Shown piece by piece: positions 1 through 8,747 of a stretch of DNA of 64,000 bases (the first letter of the stretch is position 1; every line of letters starts with the position of its first letter). Below the pieces are notes generated by a model. The model was not told the origin of the DNA. It made no database searches and worked only from the letters and a program-made list of their open reading frames with translations. This stretch comes from an uncultured Bacteroidales bacterium (GTDB lineage Bacteria; Bacteroidota; Bacteroidia; Bacteroidales; WCHB1-69): contig ONCM01000006.1 of assembly GCA_900316305.1 (NCBI GenBank), forward strand, positions 1-64,000. The letters are read 5' to 3'. A program made the translations under genes and the position numbers.

Positions 1-165
1 GCCCTGACAGATCTGCTGGTAGAACGGCTGTCCGATGGCGGCATAGACGTTGTTCTCCGTGGCGCCCGCTGTCACCGTCGCGCGCACGGTCATGGGGGAT
101 TGGGCGAACGAGGTGCCCATGATCAAAAGACAAAGGAGGGTTATGATAGTGCTTCTGAATTTCAT
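1..165 (-). CDS. Secreted protein, N-terminal part (runs off left edge)
   Basis: The 55 visible residues start at an ATG whose complement lies at 163-165. They open with a signal peptide (MKFRSTIITLLCLLIMG, cleavage probably after TSFA) and continue into a mature part beginning QSPMTVRATVTAG. The rest lies outside the window, so no function can be assigned. A minus-strand -7 element (TATTTTTG, read on + as CAAAAATA at 301-308) lies upstream, so the mRNA leader would contain the 10-base G/C homopolymer at 224-233. Confidence 0.7.
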   Translation of the reverse strand, partial: MKFRSTIITLLCLLIMGTSFAQSPMTVRATVTAGATENNVYAAIGQPFYQQICQG

Positions 166-464
166 AATGTAGCTAAAAATGAAGAAAATAGAAGAAAAAC
201 CCGCAATTCGAGCAACGACTGCAGGGGGGGGGGTAAAAATTTGATATCCAATAAGTTATAAATATTAATATTCACAACAAGTCCCGTTTAGACCAAGGGG
301 CAAAAATAGCATTTAAATTTATATTTTTCCTATTAAAGGAAAAAACTTATAAAGAAAATTACATTATGCAAAAAAGTTGAGTAATTGCAACACATTGTTT
401 CATCGCCTCATCGTCAAGAAAAAAGTGTACCTTTGCGCCCTCAAAAATTCGGGCAGAAAAGTAT
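166..464. promoter_or_regulatory. Divergent intergenic region with promoters and a G10 tract
   Basis: This gap of about 300 bases separates the leftward secreted-protein gene from the rightward SGNH operon. It holds a minus-strand -7 element at 301-308 and a plus-strand -7 element TACCTTTG at 428-435, 30 bases before the ATG at 465. A run of ten G lies at 224-233. The rest is AT-rich and I see no gene in it. Confidence 0.6.
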
Positions 465-1976
465 ATGAAACCTTGGCAAATTGCGCTGTTCATCATTTTG
501 ATAATCACCTGTTTAGGGGTTATCTGCTTCTTCTTTCCCGAAGAGGGCATTACGCTGGCCAAACACACGATTAATTTCCCTTCCATCGAAAAAGTGCTGG
601 CCGACCCCGATGCAGACCTGCCAGATCTGCCCGGCGACAGTCTTTCCCACGACAAACGTATCCCGAAAGCCACGCTTTTCAACCGCAAAAAGCGCGAGGC
701 CATCATCGCGGAAATTGCCAAGGAGGATTCCATCAAACAGAAACGTGTTGCAGAACAATTAGATACGCTCGAACATTTCAAGACGACCATCGCGTCGGAA
801 GGCCACTTCTACCTGCCCGACGGCGATGTCACCTATTTCGACAAATTCTTCGCAAAGGCGGCTTCCGCACGCTCCAAGAACGAGGTGGTGCGGGTGCTGC
901 ACTACGGTGACTCACAGATCGAGATGGACCGCATCTCAGGCAACCTGCGCACTTGGTGCCAGTCGAAATTCGGCGGCGGTGGTCCAGGCTTACTGCCTGC
1001 CATCCAGACGGTTGCCTCCTATGCCGTAAGCCAGTCGGCCAGCGGTCCGTTCACGCTCTACTCGACCTACGGCGACGGGGCACGTGCCCGTGGTAACTAC
1101 GGTCTGATGCTGAAATGCTACCGACTCACCGGCAACGGCACTTTCACCGCCAACGCCACCTCCAACAAGCGCACCGACAGCCGCGTGAAACGGTTCTCCC
1201 GCGTGACCCTGCTCTACAACGACCACGACGGCAAATTCCGCGCCACCCTCTCCGACCGCAAAAACCACTATGACTCCACTTGCACGAGCGCGGGTGCGGG
1301 TATCCACGCATTCCGTTGGCAGACAGACTCTTCCACCGCATCATTGCGTATCAACATGCAAGGAACAGCGGACATTTACGGCATCATGATCGACAACGGA
1401 CCGGGCGTGAGCGTCGATAACATCCCTTTGCGCAGCTCCTCCGGCAACCAGTTCACCCTCGTCACCGACACCATCCTGCGCAAATGCTACCAGCTCTCCG
1501 ATGTGGGGCTGATTATCCTGCAATTCGGTGGCAACCAGATGCCTTCCACCTATAGCACCGCCGCCATCAACAAATATTGCACCATCATGCAGAGCCAGAT
1601 CCGCCGCATCAAGAGCGTCTGTCCCAACGCCACGCTGCTCTTTATCGGTCCGTCCGATATGAGCCACTCCTACAACGGTTCGCTGCAGACCTACACCTAT
1701 CTGCCCGCGATGGTCGATAGTCTGCGTAATATGTGTCTGCGCAACCATGTGGCCTACTGGGACTTGTACGAGGTAATGGGCGGTCGCAACTCGATGGTGG
1801 CTTGGGTGAAGAAAGGTTGGGCCGGTCCCGACTACGTGCATTTCACCCCTGCCGGCGCGAACTATGTGGGCAAGACGTTGTCCGAGAATTTCGCGACCAT
1901 GTATGAACTCTACACCACCCGTCGCAAGATGGGTGCCGAACAATTTGACAACTTATGGGAGGCCGCCGAAAACTAA
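465..1976 (+). CDS. Membrane-anchored SGNH/GDSL-family protein (probable polysaccharide O-acetyl transfer)
   Basis: 503 residues. One N-terminal membrane segment (about residues 5-24) is followed by a periplasmic region. The SGNH block I motif GDSQ is at residues 148-151 with Ser150 as candidate nucleophile. A GGN block follows in the middle (LQFGGNQMP), and a C-terminal DxxH block (DYVHF) completes the triad. This is the first gene of a coupled set with a second SGNH protein (22-base overlap) and an MBOAT acyltransferase. In such sets the MBOAT protein moves acetyl groups across the membrane and SGNH proteins place them on a polysaccharide. The family is clear; the acceptor glycan is not visible. 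Confidence 0.82.
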   Translation: MKPWQIALFIILIITCLGVICFFFPEEGITLAKHTINFPSIEKVLADPDADLPDLPGDSLSHDKRIPKATLFNRKKREAIIAEIAKEDSIKQKRVAEQLDTLEHFKTTIASEGHFYLPDGDVTYFDKFFAKAASARSKNEVVRVLHYGDSQIEMDRISGNLRTWCQSKFGGGGPGLLPAIQTVASYAVSQSASGPFTLYSTYGDGARARGNYGLMLKCYRLTGNGTFTANATSNKRTDSRVKRFSRVTLLYNDHDGKFRATLSDRKNHYDSTCTSAGAGIHAFRWQTDSSTASLRINMQGTADIYGIMIDNGPGVSVDNIPLRSSSGNQFTLVTDTILRKCYQLSDVGLIILQFGGNQMPSTYSTAAINKYCTIMQSQIRRIKSVCPNATLLFIGPSDMSHSYNGSLQTYTYLPAMVDSLRNMCLRNHVAYWDLYEVMGGRNSMVAWVKKGWAGPDYVHFTPAGANYVGKTLSENFATMYELYTTRRKMGAEQFDNLWEAAEN

Positions 1977-3265
1977 TCTGCATCATCCTGACACTCTGTG
2001 CGTTGAATGTGTTCGCACAGACTGACGAGACCGCTGACAGCGTCGCGCTGGAGATGGAGGCCGACACCTCCGCCGTATGGGTGCTGCCCGAATTGTTTTC
2101 GGCCTACGACTCCACCTTCGCCTTCATCCGTTTCAACGACGACACGCTCTGTTGGGGCAGGGACAGCATGCCTTTAGTACGCTTCTACGAGAAGCTCGAT
2201 CGCGTGATTCGCACCCGCATGGGCAACGTCCACATCATGCACATCGGTGGTTCGCACGTGCAGGCGGGCACCATGTCGAACCGCATCCGCAGGCACGTGT
2301 TGGCGGAATATGGCGGCGAACCCGCCGACCGCGGACTCATCTTCCCTTACTCGGCGGCCAACGCCTGCAACAATCCCCGCGATTACAGCATCACCCGTTC
2401 CGATGTCTTCTCACTGATTCGCAACGTCTATAAGGAGTACCCGTCGCCGCTCGGCATGTCGGGCATCTCAGTCTATTGCACCCAGTCGGTGCATTCCATC
2501 AAGTTCAAGATGAACGACCCCGACTACGACTTCGCCACCGACACGCTGGTGCTTTTCGGTCGCTCCAACGGCATGTACATCGACCCGATCCTAAAATACG
2601 ACACCATCTGGCGATTCCCCGACGAAACCGACCTTGATAACGAACGCTACTACTTCTATCTCGACCGTCCGTTGCAAGAGTTCACCTTCTACTTCCCTTG
2701 CGGCGCACCCGACACCTTCTTCGTCAACGGCCTGTGGCTGAAAAACGGCAAGCCCGGCGTAACGTTCACCTCCATAGGCGTTAACGGTGCGGCGGTGCCC
2801 TCCTACCTGCGTTGCAAGAACTTCACCCGCGACATGAAGGCCTTCCCGCCCGATCTGGTGATTTTCGGTATCGGAGTCAACGACGCTTACGGCAACGATT
2901 TCGATTCCACCGCCTTCAAAAACAACTACCTGCAGCTCATCGCCCGCATCCGCGAGGCCAACCCCGACTGCGCGTTTATCTTCCTATCGAACAACGACAC
3001 ATGGAAGAAAGTGCGGCGGGGGCGCTATGCGGTGAACCAGACCGGTCCGCAGGTGAGCGATGTGATGCACCGGCTCGCCAACCTGACGGGCGGTGCCGTT
3101 TGGGATCAATTCGAGGTGATGGGCGGACTCGGCTCCATGGCCAAATGGCAGGCCAAGGGGCTCGCGCAGAAAGACCGCGTCCATTTCACCGTTAACGGCT
3201 ACAACCTCATCGGCGACCTCTTCTGGCACGCCTTTGTTCAACCCCTTAAATCCATGCAAGAATGA
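1955..3265 (+). CDS. Secreted SGNH-like protein with altered block I
   Basis: 436 residues with a cleavable signal peptide ending in NVFA. It overlaps the preceding gene by 22 bases and the MBOAT gene by 4 (ATGA), so translation is probably coupled. The fold resembles its upstream neighbour: a strand ending HIGGSH (where GDS is expected), an asparagine block (GIGVND) and a C-terminal KDRVHF matching DxxH. Block I keeps a serine but has lost the aspartate of GDS, so the enzyme may be altered, or the protein may bind glycan or act as a partner. The role in O-acetylation is inferred from context. Confidence 0.78.
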   Translation: MGGRRKLICIILTLCALNVFAQTDETADSVALEMEADTSAVWVLPELFSAYDSTFAFIRFNDDTLCWGRDSMPLVRFYEKLDRVIRTRMGNVHIMHIGGSHVQAGTMSNRIRRHVLAEYGGEPADRGLIFPYSAANACNNPRDYSITRSDVFSLIRNVYKEYPSPLGMSGISVYCTQSVHSIKFKMNDPDYDFATDTLVLFGRSNGMYIDPILKYDTIWRFPDETDLDNERYYFYLDRPLQEFTFYFPCGAPDTFFVNGLWLKNGKPGVTFTSIGVNGAAVPSYLRCKNFTRDMKAFPPDLVIFGIGVNDAYGNDFDSTAFKNNYLQLIARIREANPDCAFIFLSNNDTWKKVRRGRYAVNQTGPQVSDVMHRLANLTGGAVWDQFEVMGGLGSMAKWQAKGLAQKDRVHFTVNGYNLIGDLFWHAFVQPLKSMQE

Positions 3266-5121
3266 CCTGGGAGAATGTTTCACAATTTTTGATCAACCTG
3301 TTCTCGTTCGATGAGACACACCCGTTGCTGTTCACGCAGTTCAACTTCTGGGCCTTCTTCGCCATCGTATATGCCGGCTTCGCGCTCTTCCACAGCAAAC
3401 GGCTACTGCGCAACACCTTCCTCTTCTTCGTCAGCCTACTATTCTACTACAAGACCTCCGGTCTTTTCGTCCTTATCTTGCTGTTTGACACCTTCTTAGA
3501 CTACTTCCTCGGCGTTTTCATGGACAAATCGCAGCGCAACGGTTGGCGTAAAACGTTCATGATTTCGGGTGTGGTCATCAACTTGCTGGTACTCTTCTAC
3601 TTCAAGTATGCCTACTTTTGCACCGACGCCTATAACACCATCGTGGGCAGCGAGCATGAGGTCATCAACTGGCTCGCGCAGTGGACCAACAACTGGACGG
3701 GCACCGACTACTTCGATGCCTCCAAAATTCTGTTACCCGTCGGTATCTCCTTCTATACCTTCCAGAATATTAGCTACTTGGTGGATGTCTATAAGCGGAA
3801 GATTGCGCACGTCGGCAACATCCTCGACTTCGGGTTCTACGTTTCGTTCTTCCCGCAGTTGGTGGCCGGTCCCATTGTGCGTGCCGACCAGTTCGTGCCG
3901 CAACTCTACAAGAAGTTCTTCCTCACCCGCCGGCAGTTCGGTATCGCCGTCTTCTGGATTCTCAACGGCTTGGCCAAGAAGCTGATTATGAGCGACTACC
4001 TCGCCGTCAACTTCGTGGATCGGGTCTTCAACAACCCGTCGCTGTTCACCGCCTTCGAGAATCTGTCGGCGCTGTTCGTCTATTCGTTGCAGGTCTATGC
4101 CGACTTCTCCGGCTATACCGACATCGCCATCGGTGTGGCCATGCTGATGGGCTTCTACCTGCCCACGAACTTCAACTCGCCGTATAAGGCCACCAACCCC
4201 GGCAATTTCTGGAAGCGGTGGCACATTTCGCTCTCCAACTGGCTGAAAGACTACCTCTACATCCCGTTGGGCGGCAACCGCAACGCCACTTTCGGCACCT
4301 ATCTTTGCATCTCGCTCATCGCGGCCGTCATCATCCTGCTCACCAAAAGCGTGGTGATCACCTGCACCATCGGCGGCATCGCGCTGGCGCTGCTCGTGGC
4401 TTCATTAGTGAGCAAGAAGGCGCGGTTGAAAATCAGCACCAACCTCAACATGATGAACACCATGCTGTTAGGGGGCTTGTGGCACGGTGCTTCGTGGAAT
4501 TTCATGATTTGGGGCGGCTTGAACGGCATTGGCATCCTCTCGTACAAAATCTGGCGGCACGGCAACATGCTCGTGCGCAGCACTATCGCCACGGTGATAT
4601 TCGTCACTTTCCTGATCACCAACCATTTGTGGCCGCATCCCGCGCTGATGATTGGCGTGGTGTGGAGCGGCGTGTGGTTCGCGGGAACACTCATTAAGAC
4701 CATTTTTACGTTGATCAAACCCGACAAGACAGTGGAATGGTTGGATAAGACGTGGGGCATTATCCAGACGTTCGTCTTCATCTCGTTCACGCGGTTGTTC
4801 TTCCGTTCCGGCTCCAACCTCGACCCGGCCACTGCCAACGAGACGGCGTGGGAGACCGCCAAGGCGATGGTCAACAGCATTGGCGGGCAGTGGAACGTCG
4901 CGGCCATCCCCGACATCCTGGCCAACTACAAGTTCGTCTTCATCATGTTCGTCCTCGGCATGGTCATCCACTGGCTCCCCGACCGTTGGAAACGTTGGTA
5001 CCGTATCAACTTCGCCATGCTCCCGCTCTGGCTGATGGGTCTTATCGTGGTCGCAGCCATCTTCGTGCTCTACCAGTTCGTCACCGCGGACCTGCAGCCG
5101 TTCATCTACTTCCAGTTCTGA
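3262..5121 (+). CDS. MBOAT family O-acyltransferase (AlgI-like)
   Basis: 619 residues with many membrane segments. It carries the two family histidines: His321 in the segment WHISLSNWLKDYLYIPLGG and His408 in LLGGLWHGASWNF. AlgI-type MBOAT proteins pass acetyl groups from a cytoplasmic donor across the inner membrane for O-acetylation of exported polysaccharide or cell-wall glycan. It is somewhat longer than typical AlgI because of extra C-terminal membrane segments. It is the last gene of the overlapping three-gene set, which supports a shared pathway with the two SGNH proteins. The acceptor is unknown; no alginate polymerase genes are nearby. Confidence 0.9.
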   Translation: MTWENVSQFLINLFSFDETHPLLFTQFNFWAFFAIVYAGFALFHSKRLLRNTFLFFVSLLFYYKTSGLFVLILLFDTFLDYFLGVFMDKSQRNGWRKTFMISGVVINLLVLFYFKYAYFCTDAYNTIVGSEHEVINWLAQWTNNWTGTDYFDASKILLPVGISFYTFQNISYLVDVYKRKIAHVGNILDFGFYVSFFPQLVAGPIVRADQFVPQLYKKFFLTRRQFGIAVFWILNGLAKKLIMSDYLAVNFVDRVFNNPSLFTAFENLSALFVYSLQVYADFSGYTDIAIGVAMLMGFYLPTNFNSPYKATNPGNFWKRWHISLSNWLKDYLYIPLGGNRNATFGTYLCISLIAAVIILLTKSVVITCTIGGIALALLVASLVSKKARLKISTNLNMMNTMLLGGLWHGASWNFMIWGGLNGIGILSYKIWRHGNMLVRSTIATVIFVTFLITNHLWPHPALMIGVVWSGVWFAGTLIKTIFTLIKPDKTVEWLDKTWGIIQTFVFISFTRLFFRSGSNLDPATANETAWETAKAMVNSIGGQWNVAAIPDILANYKFVFIMFVLGMVIHWLPDRWKRWYRINFAMLPLWLMGLIVVAAIFVLYQFVTADLQPFIYFQF

Positions 5122-5123
5122 TA

Positions 5124-5151
5124 GGCAATAGGGAATAGGGAAAAGGCAATA
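5124..5151. repeat. Heptamer tandem repeat, GGCAATA family
   Basis: Four consecutive 7-base units: GGCAATA, GGGAATA, GGGAAAA, GGCAATA. The array begins two bases after the MBOAT stop codon. The array at 62151-62171 is the same family in the opposite orientation. Confidence 0.8.
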
Positions 5152-5305
5152 GTTACACCAGTATTGCGTGTTGCAGTTTTAATGCAAACCGTGTCACACC
5201 TTGATGGATGCGCTCTACTGTTTTTGGCGAGGGTTTCCGATGGCCGGTTACGTAACCACAGCTTTCAAATTGCTTTCAAAAAAAACCACGCAAAGGCGGG
5301 CAGGG

Positions 5306-5902
5306 TTAAAGACATTTCCGTTCCAACTCCTCCAATCGTTCTTTCAGCTGTCGGATTTCGTCGTCGTTCTCCCGTTTCACCGTATGCTTGAATTTGAGCA
5401 TCGCGAGGTTCAGTTCCAAGGAGGTCTCACTGCTGCGAATCGGCAAGGCGTCTGATAGCAACTCTGCTGCAAGTTGTCCACCGCGTTGTAACAAAGACTG
5501 CTGAACGTCCTTATCATCCTCATGCTGAGGCACTTCGATGATAACCCGCGACAGCTCCTTCAGCTTTGCGTACGCCTCCACAATGGCAATCGTTGTCTCC
5601 ACTGCTTTGGGACTCTTCAAAATCGTAGCCAGCATATAAAGCCCTTTTTCTGTGAACGCCTTGGGTAATTGTGGTGAGAATCGAAGTTTCTGAAGGTGGT
5701 GGAAATTTTCCACTACCTCTGATTTCTCTTTCGGCTCCAATATGAATATGTAGCCTTTTGGGAATTTATCAGGATTGTTTTTAACTGCTTTGTTGATGTC
5801 GCGTGTCTCCACTCCGTAGAGCTCGGCAACATCGGCATCCAGAATCACCTGCTGTTCGCGCAGGGTAATGATCTTGTTTTCTACTTCTAAAATATTCGTC
5901 AT
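5306..5902 (-). CDS. ORF6N domain protein (phage antirepressor-like DNA-binding protein)
   Basis: 198 residues. Residues about 8-95 match the ORF6N domain (VILDADVAELYGVETRDINKA, then FPKGYIF), found in phage and mobile-element antirepressors and in many stand-alone Bacteroidota proteins. The C-terminal third is charged and probably a coiled coil (DDEIRQLKERLEELERK). No phage genes surround it, so it is either a domesticated regulator or a solitary remnant. A -7 element on the minus strand (TATCTTTG, + CAAAGATA at 5945-5952) lies 43 bases upstream, and a perfect palindrome sits between this gene and the divergent one. Confidence 0.85.
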   Translation of the reverse strand: MTNILEVENKIITLREQQVILDADVAELYGVETRDINKAVKNNPDKFPKGYIFILEPKEKSEVVENFHHLQKLRFSPQLPKAFTEKGLYMLATILKSPKAVETTIAIVEAYAKLKELSRVIIEVPQHEDDKDVQQSLLQRGGQLAAELLSDALPIRSSETSLELNLAMLKFKHTVKRENDDEIRQLKERLEELERKCL

Positions 5903-6028
5903 AATACTTTATTTTGATGATTAAAACGTTAAAAATTCTGCCGACAAAGATACAACAAAATCAAGCGTTTGTCAAGAGTTTTTACGATTTTTTAAAGTCA
6001 TTGACATCCAGTATATTGTAATTTGCAA

Positions 6029-6056
6029 TTTAACTATTCAATGTTGAATAGTTAAA
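6029..6056. promoter_or_regulatory. 28-base perfect palindrome between divergent genes
   Basis: Arms TTTAACTATTCAA (6029-6041) and TTGAATAGTTAAA (6044-6056) are exact reverse complements with a 2-base centre. The site lies about 80-90 bases from each divergent -7 element (5945-5952 and 6122-6129), a good position for a shared operator. The neighbouring ORF6N protein is one candidate binder; this is inference. Confidence 0.55.
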
Positions 6057-6121
6057 ATTCGGATTGGATTTTAGCAAGAAAGATAGGGTATGGGGCGACA
6101 ATCGCTTGTTGGAAAAAAACG

Positions 6122-6129
6122 TATCTTTG
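6122..6129 (+). promoter_or_regulatory. Promoter -7 element TATCTTTG
   Basis: Matches the Bacteroidota -7 consensus TAnnTTTG, 27 bases before the ATG at 6156. Confidence 0.6.
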
Positions 6130-6155
6130 CCACAACATTTTGAATCCACCCTAGT

Positions 6156-6521
6156 ATGAAAAAGAACAAAACACCAAAATACATTCAAGAAGAACGTGAT
6201 GCTTCCAGGTCGTTGACGGCGAGTGATATATTTCATAAAGTCAAATGGCTCGAGGCTATTTCTGACAAAGAGCGGCAATATATCTACAATCTCGTTCAGA
6301 ATGCCTCGAACGAGCCCTATGATGGCGAAGTGGACTCCAGCATCGGCGCGTTTATCATTCTAAACCCACCGACCGATTCGAATTTGCAAATCTTGGCAAA
6401 GTTTATGGACGAGACTGCAGCTTTCGGTATCTACAAGGACGTTGTTGAAAGTGGAATTCGATGCTGGTCGGTGTGGAATGAAAGCGAGAAGGTTCAGAAA
6501 TGGTTGGCAAACTATCAATAA
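6156..6521 (+). CDS. Small hypothetical protein
   Basis: 121 residues, soluble, with no signal peptide or membrane segment. I do not recognise the family. The N-terminus is lysine-rich (MKKNKTPKYIQEERD); the rest looks like a compact alpha/beta domain with several tryptophans near the end (CWSVWNESEKVQKWLANYQ). It has its own promoter and is divergent from the ORF6N gene, sharing the palindromic intergenic region. Confidence 0.6.
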   Translation: MKKNKTPKYIQEERDASRSLTASDIFHKVKWLEAISDKERQYIYNLVQNASNEPYDGEVDSSIGAFIILNPPTDSNLQILAKFMDETAAFGIYKDVVESGIRCWSVWNESEKVQKWLANYQ

Positions 6522-6566
6522 CACCATCACGACAACGGCTCTTATCCGATTTTATGAGATTTAGTA

Positions 6567-6649
6567 CGAACACAGATTACACAGAAGCACACAGATATTA
6601 ATGCCACCATCTGTGTATATCTGTGTATATCTGTGTGCATCTGTGTTCG
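6567..6649. repeat. Inverted decamer repeat array
   Basis: The right half (6609-6648) has four 10-base units beginning ATCTGTGT (ATCTGTGTAT twice, then GC and TC variants). The left half (6569-6598) holds three units of the reverse-complement family (GAACACAGAT, TACACAGAAG, CACACAGATA). The halves could form a long imperfect hairpin. Confidence 0.75.
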
Positions 6650-6747
6650 AATTACAAAACAAAAACATCCCTTCGCGCGACCGCCTAAATCCCGAACGCC
6701 TCACGATGCCACAAGACGTAGCGATAGGCCTTCATCTTAAAAACACT

Positions 6748-6776
6748 AAGGGCTGGCACAAAATGTACCAGCCCTT
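6748..6776. terminator. Bidirectional terminator-like hairpin
   Basis: AAGGGCTGG (6748-6756) pairs with CCAGCCCTT (6768-6776), and inner ACA/TGT pairs extend the helix. The hairpin lies between convergent genes ending at 6521 and 6830, with short T-rich stretches on both sides. Confidence 0.65.
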
Positions 6777-6829
6777 TGTTCATCAAAACCAAGAAAAGGT
6801 TGATGAGAGATTATCTTGATTGGTAAAGA

Positions 6830-7414
6830 TTAAGCGTTTGCTGCGTCGCGGTGGAACACTAACGGGAAGCTGATGACGTTGTCTTCATCCTCTGCATTAG
6901 CGAATTGCAGGTTGATGGTGATGGTGTCGTCATCGTCATTGTAGGTGAAGACAATCTGATAGTCGATGGGGTTGCCGTTCTCGTCGTTGCCCACAGCTGT
7001 CAAGGTGCCGGTGTGGGTGGCGCCGTTGTAGACGTAGGCAAGATCCATTTGCTCGATTTCTTCCATCGTGTATCCCCCGGCTATTTCAGCCACGTTGACC
7101 ACACTGATGTTGTCGGAGAAGGTGATGTGAGCATACTGGTTGTCGAAGCTGAGGTTGAACAACATGTCAGAATCGAAACCGTCGGGGAATTGGCAACCGT
7201 AGTCGCTAAGGCTCATGCCCGTCATGGCTTGGATCAGGTCTTCGAGGGCGAGGTTAGCCGTCCAGTCGGTGCCGATAAGGTCGGAAGTGACAGCCACTTT
7301 GGGAGTGTTCGCAGGATTTTCACCATTTCCGTTAGGGGTGATGGGGTCTTTCTGACAAGAAGCCATGCAGAGGGTGATGGCGATGAATGCGATTGCAAAA
7401 ATGTTTTTCTTCAT
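6830..7414 (-). CDS. Hypothetical lipoprotein
   Basis: 194 residues with a lipoprotein signal: MKKNIF, a hydrophobic core, then the lipobox MASC with Cys20. A low-complexity Pro/Asn/Gly linker follows. The mature part is acidic and looks beta-rich (DYQIVFTYNDDDDTITINLQF), like calycin-type lipoproteins common in Bacteroidota, but I cannot name a family. It lies downstream of the ECF sigma operon on the same strand, separated by about 105 bases from the lipoprotein gene that ends at 7519. Confidence 0.7.
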   Translation of the reverse strand: MKKNIFAIAFIAITLCMASCQKDPITPNGNGENPANTPKVAVTSDLIGTDWTANLALEDLIQAMTGMSLSDYGCQFPDGFDSDMLFNLSFDNQYAHITFSDNISVVNVAEIAGGYTMEEIEQMDLAYVYNGATHTGTLTAVGNDENGNPIDYQIVFTYNDDDDTITINLQFANAEDEDNVISFPLVFHRDAANA

Positions 7415-7518
7415 ACTTTTTGATTTTTACTTTTGATTATTTAATTTAATTGATTTGAATGTTTCTGTTGTAAGAACGCGCCGGAAGAGCAAAAAACTAC
7501 ACGGGCGAAAATTTTTTT

Positions 7519-8325
7519 TTATTCTCTTTCAAATTGCAGTTGATAGAGGATGTCACCCTCTTCAGTGCCAAGGTTAGCACGGGAGATGATCATAGTGTTG
7601 TCGGTGATCCAATTCACATCCCAGCAGCCGCCACTTGGCAAGAGTTCACTGCAGAGTTCGCCGTCGCTGCTAAGAGTCCATGTGGAGTTGTCTGAGGTCG
7701 TAGTGCCATCCATTCCGTTGAAAGTAAGTGTCAGGGTGCCATCATTATGGAAGGTATAGAACATGGAGCCGCCGCCGTCTTCTGGAACGAAGAGGTCACT
7801 GCCCGTCAAGGTGCCGTTCTGGTCGATGTGGTTGACCACCGAGCAGATGAAATGCCACGTCCCGATGATGTCCACCGAAGTGCTTGCGGGTGGGGCGGAA
7901 GCGTATGCCATGCCGTTCCATGTGCCGTTGTCGTAGGTGACCACCACGGTAAGCCCTTCTTTCTCCCTCTCCTTCATCCAAGCTTTCATCGCATCACGGT
8001 CAGTGGTGCTGAACGTCTTTGCCGCTTTGGTGCCGCCTGCCCCGTTGTTTTGGAAGTAAGTGGTCTGGTTCATATTGTAGAAAGTCACCGTTTGGCCGTT
8101 TTTCGCTTGGGTGCAGAGCACATCCAGCAGGGCGTCCCATTCGCCTTCGGTATCCAATGTCTGGCGGTTTTCAGTTTGTCCCACTGTGTAAACGATAACA
8201 CGCTCTTTGGGGTCGTTGTTGCCCTCATCGCCTCCGGGAGTGGGATTTATAGGATGCTGTTCGCATGCTGCGAAGACAAAAGCCAATACCGCCAATATTG
8301 CGATGAATTTATGTGTTCTTTTCAT
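7519..8325 (-). CDS. Hypothetical lipoprotein of the sigma-factor operon
   Basis: 268 residues from the ATG at 8323-8325. A GTG at 8334 overlapping the upstream stop is also possible. Lipobox FAAC is followed by a Pro/Gly/Asp linker (HPINPTPGGDEGNN). The mature region has a first part around TVTFYNMNQTTYFQNN and a lipocalin-like C-terminal part (IIGTWHFICSVV, then GTLTLTFNGMDGTT). No catalytic motif is visible. It follows the small secreted protein gene directly, so it is probably co-transcribed with the sigma factor. Confidence 0.7.
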   Translation of the reverse strand: MKRTHKFIAILAVLAFVFAACEQHPINPTPGGDEGNNDPKERVIVYTVGQTENRQTLDTEGEWDALLDVLCTQAKNGQTVTFYNMNQTTYFQNNGAGGTKAAKTFSTTDRDAMKAWMKEREKEGLTVVVTYDNGTWNGMAYASAPPASTSVDIIGTWHFICSVVNHIDQNGTLTGSDLFVPEDGGGSMFYTFHNDGTLTLTFNGMDGTTTSDNSTWTLSSDGELCSELLPSGGCWDVNWITDNTMIISRANLGTEEGDILYQLQFERE

Positions 8326-8333
8326 AATGTTCA

Positions 8334-8747
8334 CTATTTTCTTTTTTCTTGTTTCATATTATTCAGTTGATAATCAAGGAGGGCATCGTACTGAGCCTCG
8401 GTGTTGACGCGGTAGAGGGCCACGGTGCGGCGTGTGTGGGAGGCCACCACGCGCAAGACAGGAGCGCCTGTCCATTTCACTCGTTGCGCTGGGTTCTTAA
8501 TATCGCCAAGCCAGCTCACCGAGCCTTCTTCTCCTTTGATGTTCAATTCCTTGGTTAAACGTTGCCATGCGGCATCGTCGTCAGCGACAATGAGTACAAC
8601 ATCAACTCGTTCGCTTTCGCTGAGCTTGAAACCGCTCACTTGCGCCACGGTAAGTTCTTGTCGTGAAGCATAGCGTTTGTACAGCTCGTTCTGCGATATT
8701 GCCGCTATAGGAAGCAGCATCATCAATATGATAATCAGTCGTTTCAT
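8334..8747 (-). CDS. Small secreted protein of the ECF sigma operon
   Basis: 137 residues when started at the ATG at 8745-8747, which overlaps the upstream stop as TAATG and gives a proper signal peptide (MKRLIIILMMLLPIAAIS). The mature part is a small alpha/beta domain (VDVVLIVADDDAAWQRLTKE). Similar secreted proteins accompany ECF sigma and anti-sigma pairs in Bacteroidales, but the function is unknown. Longer upstream starts would run into the preceding gene without the signal peptide at the N-terminus. Confidence 0.7.
   Translation of the reverse strand: MKRLIIILMMLLPIAAISQNELYKRYASRQELTVAQVSGFKLSESERVDVVLIVADDDAAWQRLTKELNIKGEEGSVSWLGDIKNPAQRVKWTGAPVLRVVASHTRRTVALYRVNTEAQYDALLDYQLNNMKQEKRK

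Larger units (their letters stand above)
6522..6829. other. Non-coding gap with decamer repeats and a terminator
   Basis: This gap of about 300 bases lies between convergent genes. It contains an inverted array of decamers at 6567-6649 and a terminator-like hairpin at 6748-6776. An open frame at 6601-6819 is translated repeat sequence and is not accepted as a gene. Confidence 0.6.

Noticed and set aside
6601..6819. Open frame of 72 codons on the plus strand
   Set aside because: Its first part is translated decamer repeat and the rest crosses the terminator hairpin; no family resemblance.
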